From JAIRVZ01 sp031553755 (GTDB taxonomy: Bacteria > Bacteroidota > Bacteroidia > Bacteroidales > Azobacteroidaceae), in assembly GCA_031553755.1 (NCBI GenBank), contig JAVBKZ010000014.1, positions 1 to 47,771 of the forward strand: a stretch of 47,771 nt of DNA, given 5' to 3'. Numbering within the stretch: position 1 is the first letter of the stretch; each line of letters starts with the position of its first letter. The notes under the pieces are model-generated. The model did not search any database. It saw nothing but the letters and a program-made list of their open reading frames with translations, and was not told the DNA's origin. The translations under genes were made by a program, and so were the position numbers. Below, one piece after another: positions 1 through 7,293 of this stretch.

Positions 1-110
1 AGGTAACTGGTAAAGTCAAAATAGAAACACCGTTTTGTTTTATATATACTAAACGAAAAATCGGGAGATTTAGTATTTAAAACTCCTAAATATTTTATTT
101 TATTGATTTT

Positions 111-758
111 TTATTGGAGAATGAGACCTGAGTAGTTACCATTTCTGAAAAAACCTAATTCATATAAGCAATTTATAATTCGTATATAATCTATCTTCAT
201 GCCAAATTGATCGGATAAATATACCTTGCTTATAGCTTTTCTTTCTTCTGTCAATTGTTTTAAATCACATAGATTTTGTATGTTGGTATCATTGAGTTTT
301 ATTAGTTGTTGTTCCAGTTCTAAAATTCGAGCATTAGCCATTTCTAATTCATCTATTGGCTCTTTAAGAATTGCTTCTTTGATTTTTTCTTGATTAGGCA
401 CACAACCCTTTTTTCCTGACAATAAAAAAGTTATATAGCCAAAAGTTTCGTCATTTTCCACAACCTCTAAAAGCTGTTCTCTAATTCCAAATGCATCATC
501 TTTGTCTACCTCCCACTTGTTTTTTATGTACTCAGGTTCATCTAACCCCAAGCCATATTTTTTAGTAATATTTTCCCATTCTTTATGCTTCCCTTCCCAA
601 TCTTCAAATTTCATGTCAGATATTAAAATTTCTTTATAATAAAGTTCTGTGGCTTCTTTGTCAAGCCTTAAATCATACAAATCATTTATAATTCGTTCAA
701 CTTCGTCATAAAAAAACATTGTTTTTTCTCTGTTTTTCAAATATTTTTTTGCTCTCAT
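111..758 (-). CDS. hypothetical protein downstream of integrase
   Basis: Function not recognised. The 215-residue protein is acidic and charged. It has no signal peptide or membrane segment. Residues about 130-175 are rich in Leu, Glu and Lys and look like a coiled coil, followed by a small hydrophobic C-terminal segment ending in a Tyr-Glu-Leu-Gly-Phe-Phe stretch. It starts 10 bp after the integrase stop on the same strand, so it is probably the last gene of the HTH-integrase-ORF operon and part of the same integrated element. It could be an element-specific regulator, but nothing in the sequence proves this. Confidence 0.6.
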   Translation of the reverse strand: MRAKKYLKNREKTMFFYDEVERIINDLYDLRLDKEATELYYKEILISDMKFEDWEGKHKEWENITKKYGLGLDEPEYIKNKWEVDKDDAFGIREQLLEVVENDETFGYITFLLSGKKGCVPNQEKIKEAILKEPIDELEMANARILELEQQLIKLNDTNIQNLCDLKQLTEERKAISKVYLSDQFGMKIDYIRIINCLYELGFFRNGNYSGLILQ

Positions 759-767
759 AGTTGTTAA

Positions 768-1967
768 TTAAAAAATCTTTATTTTATCTGCCGCCTCTCT
801 CTTAGCTTCTTCAAGTGTTTTAGCATAAACCATTGTAGTTTCAATCTTATTATGCCCTAACATTTTTTGAATCGTTGTAATTTGTGTTCCGCTTGCCAAT
901 TGAAGAGTCGCAAACGTGTGCCGAAAGCAATGAAATGTAACATCTCTTGTAATGCCAGCTACACCTAACCACTGTGCCAATGCTTTATTGGCGTATGCGG
1001 AATATTGCAAACCCTCAAATATTAATGCGTTAGGTTCTTTTCGTTCTCCACAAAGCTGTATGGCTTGTTCTGATATTGGCAGCTCTTGATATTTATTCGT
1101 TTTTTGTATAGTGTATTGCAAAGTATATTTTCCGTTCACCTCCTTTATTTCGTTCCATTTCATTTTTCGAATATCTGAATGTCGTAGTCCTGTGAGTGCC
1201 GAAAATAAAGCCGCTTTTTTCAATATTGGATTAGTACATGGAGCATCAACTAATCTGCGCAGTTCTTCAAGAGTTAAGAATTCTCGACGTGTTTCGACTT
1301 CTTTTATACTTTTTAAGTCAGCATTCAAATCCTTTGGCAAATATCCATATTTGTATGCCGATTTTAGAGCAACTTTCAGTTTGATGAAATAAGTTGCTGC
1401 CGTATTGTTTGCCAATTGCTCTTTATCACTCCGATTACTCTTTGTCGTAAGTAGATAATTCTTAAATCCCTCGCACCATTGCAAAGTAATATCACAAAAA
1501 CGAATAGACTCTCTTTTATCTGTTTTCTTTGTGTAAATTTTCAGATGTTTTAATGCTGAAATCCAATTATCATGGTTTGACTGTTTTTTCTCTTCCGCTA
1601 ATTGCTTGAAATATTGAATAAAATCACCTTTGCTACGTTCTTTTGATTTTAGAATTTCAGCTTCAGAATCAGTGTATATATTTGCTTTATCAAGCACATT
1701 TTGGCGATTATTACGTATTATTTCCGCTAATCGAATTGTTTCTGTGTCAGTCTGGCTATATTTATATTTACCATCTTTATCCGTTTGAAAATCGCCTTTT
1801 CGATTTTTCAACGGAAACACATACATTCCCAAATATTCTCGTCTTGATTGTTTTCCTGTTTCAATATCAAAAGTCGGAGGATAATAATCAAGATACAAAG
1901 TTTCCTTACCTGTGTCAAGCATTCTAAAACGCAAAGTAACTTTTGTCGCTGCTTTCTTCTTTCTCAT
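768..1967 (-). CDS. tyrosine recombinase (phage/ICE integrase)
   Basis: Site-specific recombinase that would integrate and excise the element left of mnmE. At 399 residues it has the usual Bacteroidetes integrase layout: an N-terminal arm-binding domain (about 1-105), a SAM-like core-binding domain (about 110-215) and a catalytic domain (about 230-390). Catalytic residues are visible: R262 in TGLRHSDI, H346-x-x-R349 in the FHCFRHTF segment, H372 in LGHNK, and nucleophile Y381 in MVYAK. Its start overlaps the stop of the upstream HTH gene by 4 bp, so the two are translationally coupled. It points away from mnmE, and the 290 bp upstream carry repeats suited to integrase or excisionase binding. 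It appears intact. Confidence 0.95.
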   Translation of the reverse strand: MRKKKAATKVTLRFRMLDTGKETLYLDYYPPTFDIETGKQSRREYLGMYVFPLKNRKGDFQTDKDGKYKYSQTDTETIRLAEIIRNNRQNVLDKANIYTDSEAEILKSKERSKGDFIQYFKQLAEEKKQSNHDNWISALKHLKIYTKKTDKRESIRFCDITLQWCEGFKNYLLTTKSNRSDKEQLANNTAATYFIKLKVALKSAYKYGYLPKDLNADLKSIKEVETRREFLTLEELRRLVDAPCTNPILKKAALFSALTGLRHSDIRKMKWNEIKEVNGKYTLQYTIQKTNKYQELPISEQAIQLCGERKEPNALIFEGLQYSAYANKALAQWLGVAGITRDVTFHCFRHTFATLQLASGTQITTIQKMLGHNKIETTMVYAKTLEEAKREAADKIKIF

Positions 1968-2710
1968 TGTCCTTTCTTTTTTAATTTGTCAATATGCTGT
2001 TTAGAATAATACCGCTTGCCATTTTGTTGTTTCTTTGGTATTTTATAGCGAGAAACAAACAAATATACCGATTTCTCAGTCATCTCATACTGTTGCATTA
2101 TCTCTGAAATGCTGTACCACTCTGCAATATTAGTCAAAGAAGAATCAAATCCTCTATTTTTGAAATAATTATCTATTTGTCGTTTTGCAATCAATGTTTT
2201 TGTTCCGTCTTTTTTCTCAGCTATCTTTTCAGTATTTACAATTTTCCGAATCTGATGTCGCAATATTCCGTATCGTTCTGTAATTTCGTTTAATGTGTAC
2301 CAGTCTTCAATTGGTTTCCGCTCTTTTGACGGAAGTATATCATAAGAAAAATTTGCTTCCAATAAATCATCAATACTTTTTCGGCTGACAAAAGTTAATC
2401 TTTTTGTTACTCTTGCAGCTTTAATCTTTCCTGAATGAGCAAGGTTGTATGCTGTTTGCTTACAAACGCCTAATAACATTGCAGCTTCTGAAATACTTAA
2501 ATACGGACGATTAGCCAAATCTTTTTTTATAGATTCTGTTTTCTTCTGCATTGTTAAAGATTCTGTCAATTGTACGACTTCTTTCCTTTTCGCATCTTTC
2601 AACGCTTGACTATTGCATTTATGAGAACAATATCTAACAGTTGCTTTGCCTGCCTCAAAATCTTTCTTACAATATTCACATATCTTTTTTATCAGTTGCT
2701 TTGATTTCAT
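1964..2710 (-). CDS. zinc-finger, triple helix-turn-helix (excisionase-like) protein
   Basis: Probable accessory DNA-binding protein for the adjacent integrase. The 248-residue chain begins with a four-Cys zinc site (C11, C14, C28, C32). Three MerR/excisionase-type HTH units of similar architecture follow at about 70-118, 136-190 and 200-245. Each starts with an aromatic or Ser-Ile-x-E-x segment (YLSISEAAMLLGV, WYTLNEITERYGI, WYSISEIMQQYEM) and ends with a basic wing leading into a Lys/Arg-x-x-Ile-Asp helix. Three tandem HTH_17 units could bind the phased repeats at 2768-2824. It lies upstream of and overlaps the integrase by 4 bp. Excisionase is an inference from position and fold; it could instead be a regulator of the operon. 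Confidence 0.75.
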   Translation of the reverse strand: MKSKQLIKKICEYCKKDFEAGKATVRYCSHKCNSQALKDAKRKEVVQLTESLTMQKKTESIKKDLANRPYLSISEAAMLLGVCKQTAYNLAHSGKIKAARVTKRLTFVSRKSIDDLLEANFSYDILPSKERKPIEDWYTLNEITERYGILRHQIRKIVNTEKIAEKKDGTKTLIAKRQIDNYFKNRGFDSSLTNIAEWYSISEIMQQYEMTEKSVYLFVSRYKIPKKQQNGKRYYSKQHIDKLKKKGQ

Positions 2711-2741
2711 TTGAGTATGTTTTATCCGTCTTTTTTATCCA

Positions 2742-2756
2742 TATTATACCATAATA
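2742..2756. repeat. short inverted repeat in integrase-operon upstream region
   Basis: TATTAT-ACC-ATAATA, 6-bp arms around 3 bases, 32 bp upstream of the HTH gene start. Its position suits an operator or a bend site for the minus-strand operon. Being AT-only, it could occur by chance. Confidence 0.35.
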
Positions 2757-2767
2757 GTCTATATAAG

Positions 2768-2824
2768 TCTAATAAAGCGATTTTATATCATCCTATTATA
2801 ATCTAATTAAACGATTTTATATCA
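2768..2824. repeat. two 23-bp direct repeats upstream of HTH-integrase operon
   Basis: Copies at 2768-2790 and 2802-2824 differ at two positions and share the core CGATTTTATATCA. Their 34-bp period is roughly three helical turns, so a protein would meet both on one DNA face. They sit between the integrase operon start and the mnmE terminator. This is typical of arm-type sites bound by an integrase or excisionase, or of an operator for the HTH protein. Confidence 0.6.
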
Positions 2825-2833
2825 CATTTTTGT

Positions 2834-2880
2834 GGTACAAATATGACTATTTTATTCATGCGGTACAAATATGGTACAAA
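2834..2880. repeat. three GGTACAAA sites near the element end
   Basis: GGTACAAATATG occurs at 2834-2845 and 2862-2873, and a third GGTACAAA abuts the second at 2873-2880. The set lies between the 23-bp repeats and the mnmE terminator. A cluster of identical short direct repeats at the integrase-proximal end of an element is typical of integrase arm sites or of the attachment core. The crossover itself cannot be placed, because the other end of the element is outside the window. Confidence 0.5.
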
Positions 2881-2936
2881 GATACCCTAAATAAATTGAT
2901 AATAAAACTAAACAATCATAAAGATAAGATACTAAA

Positions 2937-2969
2937 AAACCGCTGTAATATTGATAATTACAGCGGTTT
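2937..2969 (-). terminator. intrinsic terminator of mnmE
   Basis: A perfect 13-bp stem (AAACCGCTGTAAT with ATTACAGCGGTTT) closes a 7-base loop. On the minus strand it is followed by a run of T. It lies 32 bp past the mnmE stop and would end mnmE transcription before the integrase operon's control region. Confidence 0.85.
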
Positions 2970-3001
2970 GTCATATTTTTTATTAGTTTACTTATTAATG
3001 T

Positions 3002-4402
3002 CTATTTTCCGATACAAAACTTACTAAAAATATTTCCCAATATTTCATCTGTATTAATTTGTCCTGTAATTTCACCCAAATAGTGCATACAGTCCCTGAT
3101 GTCTTGAGAAATGAAGTCTCCGGAGATTCCATTATGGAGTCCGGATTCTACTCGTTCGATTGCACTCATGGCATGAGTTAATGCTTCGTAGTGACGAAGG
3201 TTTGTTATGATTACGTCTTGTTCACGAAGTTCCGGTATATTGGCTGCTTTAATAAGTGCTTCTTCTAATTTATCCGTATTGTGATTTTCTTTAAGAGATA
3301 AATGGATGCGGTCGGCTTCTGTTTCCGGAAGAAATTCTTCTTCTAAAATACATTGTTCTTCAATGTTTATTTTATCTGATTTGTTAAAAACTATAATTAG
3401 TTTTTTGTCTTTTATTTCGGGTAATATTTTGTCTGCAATTTCATCTATCTTTTCGCTGAATTGGGTAGAATCAATCATCCAAATAACAATTGAAGCTTGT
3501 TTTATTTTTTGAAATGTACGTTCAATTCCTATGGTTTCAATTTCATCTTTTGTATCTCGGATTCCTGCTGTATCTATAAAGCGAAATTGTATTCCGTTGA
3601 TGTCAACAATATCTTCGATAACATCGCGGGTGGTTCCGTGTATTTCCGAAACAATAGCTTTTTCTTCTTTCAATAAATGGTTCAATAAAGTTGATTTTCC
3701 GGCGTTTGTTTCTCCCACAATCGCTACCGGTATTCCGTTTTTTATTGCATTACCTGTACTAAACGACTTTACAAGATTATTGATTATCGATTTAATATCT
3801 TGTGCTAAATTGTTTAACTGAGATCGGTCTGCAAATTCAACATCTTCTTCTCCAAAGTCGAGTTCAAGTTCTATCATTGAGACAAAATTGAGCAAGCGAG
3901 AACGCAATTCTTGCAATTCTCTACTGAATCCTCCCCTCATTTGGTTCATTGCCAGCCGATGTGATGCCGCAGACGACGAAGTTATCAAATCAGCCACAGC
4001 TTCCGCTTGCGATAAATCCATTTTTCCGTTCAAAAAAGCACGTTGGGTAAATTCTCCGGCCGTGGCTAACCTACAGCCATTTTCAAGTAATAGTTTAAGT
4101 ATTTCTTGTTGTATGTAAATAGAGCCATGGCAATTTATTTCTACCGTATTTTCTCCTGTGAACGAATGCGGATTCCGGAATACGGAAACTAATACTTCGT
4201 CTATAATTTCATTTTCTCGTTGTATATTGCCAAAACTAACAGTATAAGGAAGTTGCTCGCCTAGTTTTTGCGCTCTTTTTTTAGGATAAAATATCTTATC
4301 GCAAATTTCAAAGGTATCTTTACCTGATATCCTGATTACTGCGATTCCTCCTTGGCCTGAAGGGGTCGATATGGCGCAGATAGTTTGTAGAGAATCATTC
4401 AT
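3002..4402 (-). CDS. mnmE: tRNA modification GTPase MnmE (TrmE/ThdF)
   Basis: Chromosomal enzyme that, with MnmG, adds the 5-carboxymethylaminomethyl group to U34 of certain tRNAs. The 466 residues match the family length. The N-terminal folate-binding domain begins with the characteristic TICAISTPSGQGGIAVIRISG stretch. The G domain follows with G1 GETNAGKS (230-237), G3 DTAG (277-280) and G4 NKSD (about 341-344), and the C-terminus ends in FCIGK with the invariant Cys. It is intact and is the only housekeeping gene in the window, lying between two integrated elements. The conserved codons of its 3' end are a known attachment target for SGI1-family islands in Proteobacteria, which makes the adjacent integrase notable. 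Confidence 0.98.
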   Translation of the reverse strand: MNDSLQTICAISTPSGQGGIAVIRISGKDTFEICDKIFYPKKRAQKLGEQLPYTVSFGNIQRENEIIDEVLVSVFRNPHSFTGENTVEINCHGSIYIQQEILKLLLENGCRLATAGEFTQRAFLNGKMDLSQAEAVADLITSSSAASHRLAMNQMRGGFSRELQELRSRLLNFVSMIELELDFGEEDVEFADRSQLNNLAQDIKSIINNLVKSFSTGNAIKNGIPVAIVGETNAGKSTLLNHLLKEEKAIVSEIHGTTRDVIEDIVDINGIQFRFIDTAGIRDTKDEIETIGIERTFQKIKQASIVIWMIDSTQFSEKIDEIADKILPEIKDKKLIIVFNKSDKINIEEQCILEEEFLPETEADRIHLSLKENHNTDKLEEALIKAANIPELREQDVIITNLRHYEALTHAMSAIERVESGLHNGISGDFISQDIRDCMHYLGEITGQINTDEILGNIFSKFCIGK

Positions 4403-4433
4403 AGGTTTAAAATTTAATTTTATCTTGGTCCAA

Positions 4434-4441
4434 CAAATGTA
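4434..4441 (-). promoter_or_regulatory. mnmE -7 promoter element (TACATTTG)
   Basis: On the minus strand TACATTTG matches the Bacteroidetes -7 consensus TAnnTTTG and lies 31 bp upstream of the mnmE ATG. No TTTG stands at the ideal -33 distance; a GGTTT-rich stretch is nearby. It is the best promoter candidate in this gap. Confidence 0.5.
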
Positions 4442-4538
4442 ATTAAAGAATTTATTTTAAACCATAACTGACAAATAAAATCTGCTAGGATAGGGGAGTT
4501 TTTTAATATTTTCTCTGTAACTTCCTGATAATGAGTAG

Positions 4539-4580
4539 TGGGCTGTAGCGGATTCGAACCGTTGACCCCCGCCCTGTCAA
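4539..4580 (-). tRNA. 3' half of tRNA-Val(GAC), probable prophage attachment-site remnant
   Basis: On the minus strand this reads, in order: a seven-base anticodon loop TTGACAG (anticodon GAC), anticodon 3' stem GGCGG, variable loop GGGTC, T-arm AACGG-TTCGAAT-CCGCT with one mismatch, acceptor strand ACAGCCC and discriminator A. The bases that should form the 5' anticodon stem (CCGCC) are absent; the sequence becomes unrelated AT-rich DNA exactly at loop position 32. No 5' half is nearby. This is what remains on the host side when a tyrosine integrase recombines in the anticodon loop. It cannot be a functional tRNA by itself, and it marks the probable left end of the prophage. Confidence 0.75.
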
Positions 4581-4668
4581 TGATTTTAATAAATTACATA
4601 CAAATTGTTTATAATCAAAAAAATATAATAGTTTTAAAAAATGAACAGTATTAAAATTAGTATTGATT

Positions 4669-4905
4669 TTATCTTTTATAACAATACCCGCAAGGGGTTA
4701 AACCCATGTCTTTTGCTTTTTCTAAAGAAACTTTTTTTGTTTCACCTTTGCAGTTTTTCATTCCTTTACAATTGGAATTATGATAACGTTTCGAGTGCTT
4801 TCCTGTGCAAATCATAACTGTTGTTTCTTTCTGACTTTCTTTTGTTTCTCCGGAACTAAATAGTGAGAAACAAAGGAAAAGAAGTAATAGAAGTTTTGCT
4901 TTCAT
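4669..4905 (-). CDS. small secreted Cys-motif protein
   Basis: A 78-residue protein with a signal peptide: Lys at positions 2 and 4, a Leu/Phe-rich core at about 5-17, and a Ser-Ser-Gly cleavage region. The mature part carries the pattern C33-x3-H37, Y-H-x-x-x-C46, then V-S-L-x-x-A-x-x-x-G-x-x-P-C72-G-Y-C75. This Cys/His pattern is found at the ends of some secreted nucleases and in stand-alone small Bacteroidetes proteins, and probably binds a metal. It lies 15 bp downstream of the Mrr-type nuclease gene and is the last gene of the repressor operon, so it should be expressed in the lysogen. Its function is unknown. Confidence 0.65.
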   Translation of the reverse strand: MKAKLLLLLFLCFSLFSSGETKESQKETTVMICTGKHSKRYHNSNCKGMKNCKGETKKVSLEKAKDMGLTPCGYCYKR

Positions 4906-4920
4906 GATTTTGTAACTTTT

Positions 4921-6231
4921 TCAATTTCCGTAATATTTAAATGCTCTTCTAAATCCTTTTTCGGTTGCCTCTTTGATTGTAAATGCGTAAAATTCTCCTT
5001 CGTTTTCTATTTTCGTTCTGTCATATTGTTGGTCAAAAGGCAAATGATAGATTTTTTCTCCATTGTTGATATTGCATTTTATTCGGGGAAATTCTTGAAT
5101 TTTCCAATTCACAATCGTTACACCAAGTTTATTTGCAAAAATCTTCGCTGTTTCCGACAATTCAATATTTGTAATAAAAACAGGAACTACATTGTATCCG
5201 ATCAAATCCGATTCAATACCTATTGTGTATTCAACCATAGATCCATATAATTGCATTATATGTTTCTCGTGGATTAATTTTTCTGATGACCAATACTTAC
5301 ATTGAATTATGTGTAATGCTTTCCCTTTCTCGGCAATTATGTCACGACCCATATCGTTCAGTTTTTTATCTATTCCGAATGGCTCTACAATCCAACTATT
5401 TCTTCTATAAATATGAGCACAATACATTTCATAATCTCTTCCTATTTGCCATTTCGTTTTGTTCCTTCCGTTGATATACCTATTTAATGCAAGTTGATTT
5501 CTTTCGTCTTCAGTTAGTAGCTTGTACTCTTCTTTTGACAAATAGTCTTTGGTTTTATCGTATTCTTGTTGCAATTGGTTTATGTTCTTTATATTTTCCA
5601 ATTCCTTAAGTGATTCAAAATCTTCTGCATACTCTTTTAATTCAGGAAACGAAAAAAGTAATTCCTCGTACTTATATTGCATTATTTTGAATTGCTGTAT
5701 ATATTCTTTACATTTCCCCTTTAATTCTCTTATATCTTCTGCTTTTTTATAAGCAGGATGCTTTTTTGTCTTGAAATACTGCTCGGAAATATCATATTGA
5801 ACTAAATAATGGTCAGAATAATACGAAGATAGAAAAATGAGAGAATCAGAGTCTTTTCTTTCTATAATAGATTCATAAAACAAATCTTTATTCCGAATAA
5901 CATCCTCCATTTTTTTTACTTCTATCTCACTCTTTTCTGCAATTTTGTTCATCTCGTCTCTTTCTTTTGCAAGATTATGTTTCATCTCGTCTCTTTCTTT
6001 TAAGGATGATGAAATATCTTTCTTTGCCTTAAAAAAAATCACAATAGCATTAATTACAACAAAAAGAATAATCAACAAAAAAATAACTACGTAATTTCTT
6101 TCTATGAAATATGAATTGTCTCGCATAAAAATGGAGAAGAAGCTTATTGCAAGGCTAAATAAAGTAACTATAATTCCAATTAAATATATCATCGAAACAC
6201 AGCCATCAAAAAAACCATAATCATTTTTCAT
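4921..6231 (-). CDS. membrane-anchored Mrr-type restriction endonuclease-like protein
   Basis: A 436-residue protein with two N-terminal transmembrane segments (about 14-35 and 46-67), a charged coiled coil containing a duplicated K-E-R-D-E-M unit (70-115), a helical middle and a C-terminal Mrr_cat/PD-(D/E)XK domain. The nuclease core is seen as GRDYE (264-268), then D297 in MGRDIIA and Q310-C-K312 in LHIIQCKYW. This matches the D...QxK variant of the fold used by Mrr-like nucleases. It starts 9 bp after the repressor gene, so it should be co-expressed with immunity in the lysogen. Known family members cleave modified or foreign DNA. Exclusion of superinfecting phage at the membrane is my inference. 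Confidence 0.8.
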   Translation of the reverse strand: MKNDYGFFDGCVSMIYLIGIIVTLFSLAISFFSIFMRDNSYFIERNYVVIFLLIILFVVINAIVIFFKAKKDISSSLKERDEMKHNLAKERDEMNKIAEKSEIEVKKMEDVIRNKDLFYESIIERKDSDSLIFLSSYYSDHYLVQYDISEQYFKTKKHPAYKKAEDIRELKGKCKEYIQQFKIMQYKYEELLFSFPELKEYAEDFESLKELENIKNINQLQQEYDKTKDYLSKEEYKLLTEDERNQLALNRYINGRNKTKWQIGRDYEMYCAHIYRRNSWIVEPFGIDKKLNDMGRDIIAEKGKALHIIQCKYWSSEKLIHEKHIMQLYGSMVEYTIGIESDLIGYNVVPVFITNIELSETAKIFANKLGVTIVNWKIQEFPRIKCNINNGEKIYHLPFDQQYDRTKIENEGEFYAFTIKEATEKGFRRAFKYYGN

Positions 6232-6240
6232 ATTTGTTTA

Positions 6241-6897
6241 TTACACTAACCTTCCCGCCCAAACAACACGGAATATTCTGATGATGTCGTTCACATAAAT
6301 CTTAAATTTCGGATAATTTTCGGAAACTGCCCAAATAATATCCGACCTTTCTTCGTCAATAAGCAGGTGCTTAATCATCCGTTCGTCTTTTGTAACGATT
6401 AGGTATGTTTTATCCGGATCTAATTTTTCATAGTTATTGACAGAAATAACCCCAATAGTATCTCCCGGATATATTTTTGGCTCCATACTGCACCCAATAA
6501 TTGGAAACCATCCTTCGGCGGTAACTCCGGGTAGCTTTATCCAACTTTCAGGTTCTTCATTGCTTGAGATTGTTGCAAGATCGTATTGTCCGCCACTAAC
6601 TAACAGTTCCGGATAATAGGGGGCATAACCTCTTTTTTTTAATTGAGATATTGAAAAAGTATTTTCTTTATCTTTTAAAGTCTCCATCTCTCCATTACCG
6701 GTAAGTAGCCAATTCATGGAATATTGAGGGAATTTGTCTGAAATTTTTACCAAAACCTCCGTATTAGGATGATAGTCTCTATAAAACATATCATTAAGAG
6801 AAGATTCTTTAATGTCAATAGTTTCGCAAAACTTCTTTTGAGTAAGCCTTTCTTTTTTTATCAACTTTCTCAATCTGTCGTTTATTTGATTTTCCAT
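6241..6897 (-). CDS. CI/LexA-like prophage repressor (XRE HTH plus S24 peptidase fold)
   Basis: Master repressor candidate that keeps the prophage silent. The chosen start (MENQIN) gives 218 residues; a TTG 30 bp upstream is less likely. Residues 6-66 form an XRE-type HTH (RLTQKKFCETIDIKESSLNDMF). The C-terminal domain shows the S24 core GCSMEPKIYPGD with nucleophile S137, and K176 in MIKHL. About 35 residues before S137 the expected scissile Ala-Gly is a Ser-Gly-Gly, so autocleavage may be altered. It is transcribed divergently from 6985-7293 across an operator-bearing promoter, and the same operator occurs again at the early promoter near 7.9 kb. It heads an operon with the Mrr-type nuclease. 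Confidence 0.92.
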   Translation of the reverse strand: MENQINDRLRKLIKKERLTQKKFCETIDIKESSLNDMFYRDYHPNTEVLVKISDKFPQYSMNWLLTGNGEMETLKDKENTFSISQLKKRGYAPYYPELLVSGGQYDLATISSNEEPESWIKLPGVTAEGWFPIIGCSMEPKIYPGDTIGVISVNNYEKLDPDKTYLIVTKDERMIKHLLIDEERSDIIWAVSENYPKFKIYVNDIIRIFRVVWAGRLV

Positions 6898-6920
6898 ATT
6901 AATAAAAAATTTTAATAGAT

Positions 6921-6952
6921 TTTGCAATCTCGTTTTATTCCGAGTATATTTG
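6921..6952 (+). promoter_or_regulatory. rightward promoter with embedded operator (copy 1)
   Basis: -33 TTTG (6921-6924), a 20-base spacer and -7 TATATTTG (6945-6952) match the Bacteroidetes vegetative promoter. Inside the spacer is the interrupted palindrome CTCG-N8-CGAG (6929-6944). The same block recurs at 7912-7943. It lies in the gap between the divergent repressor and the 6985 gene, as expected for a CI-type operator. Confidence 0.8.
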
Positions 6953-6984
6953 TGATTTATTATTAATTATTAAATTTTATCGTC

Positions 6985-7293
6985 ATGCTTATTATTAATC
7001 TTCTGGTCATTTCTCTTGTTTTCTTAGTTATTGCTTTGTGGGTCTTAATATTTATGATTGGGACCGGAAAATTCGAAGAACCAGTTAGTAAATCCCAAGC
7101 AGAGCCAATTAAACATTCGAAACATGAAGGCTTTTTTGCCCGACATCACCTTTTTCTAAAAATTACCCATGCAATTGACACTGTCGAAAAAATCGAAGGA
7201 AAGGAATTGCAATTAGAGGTTCTCAGGGGTTTAATAATGGCTTTATACCTTTCACAAACTCAATTAAATCGTAATCCTGAGGGCAAACCTTGA
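6985..7293 (+). CDS. small membrane protein, first rightward lysogeny-region gene
   Basis: A 102-residue protein with one strong N-terminal membrane segment (about 2-26), then a short basic linker and an amphipathic helical region. No family recognised. It starts 33 bp after the -7 element at 6945-6952, so it is the first gene of the transcript controlled by operator copy 1. Its last 71 bp overlap the convergent gene 7223-7834, which also encodes a membrane protein. Position next to the repressor suggests a superinfection-exclusion or lysogeny-control role, but only position supports that. Confidence 0.6.
   Translation: MLIINLLVISLVFLVIALWVLIFMIGTGKFEEPVSKSQAEPIKHSKHEGFFARHHLFLKITHAIDTVEKIEGKELQLEVLRGLIMALYLSQTQLNRNPEGKP

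Noticed and set aside
2830..3027. 65-codon plus-strand frame between the integrase region and mnmE
   Set aside because: It covers the GGTACAAA sites, the mnmE terminator and the mnmE 3' end; low-complexity AT-rich translation without a promoter or family.
5026..5250. Plus-strand frame opposite the Mrr-like nuclease
   Set aside because: Shadow of the minus-strand coding sequence covering the nuclease domain's C-terminal part.
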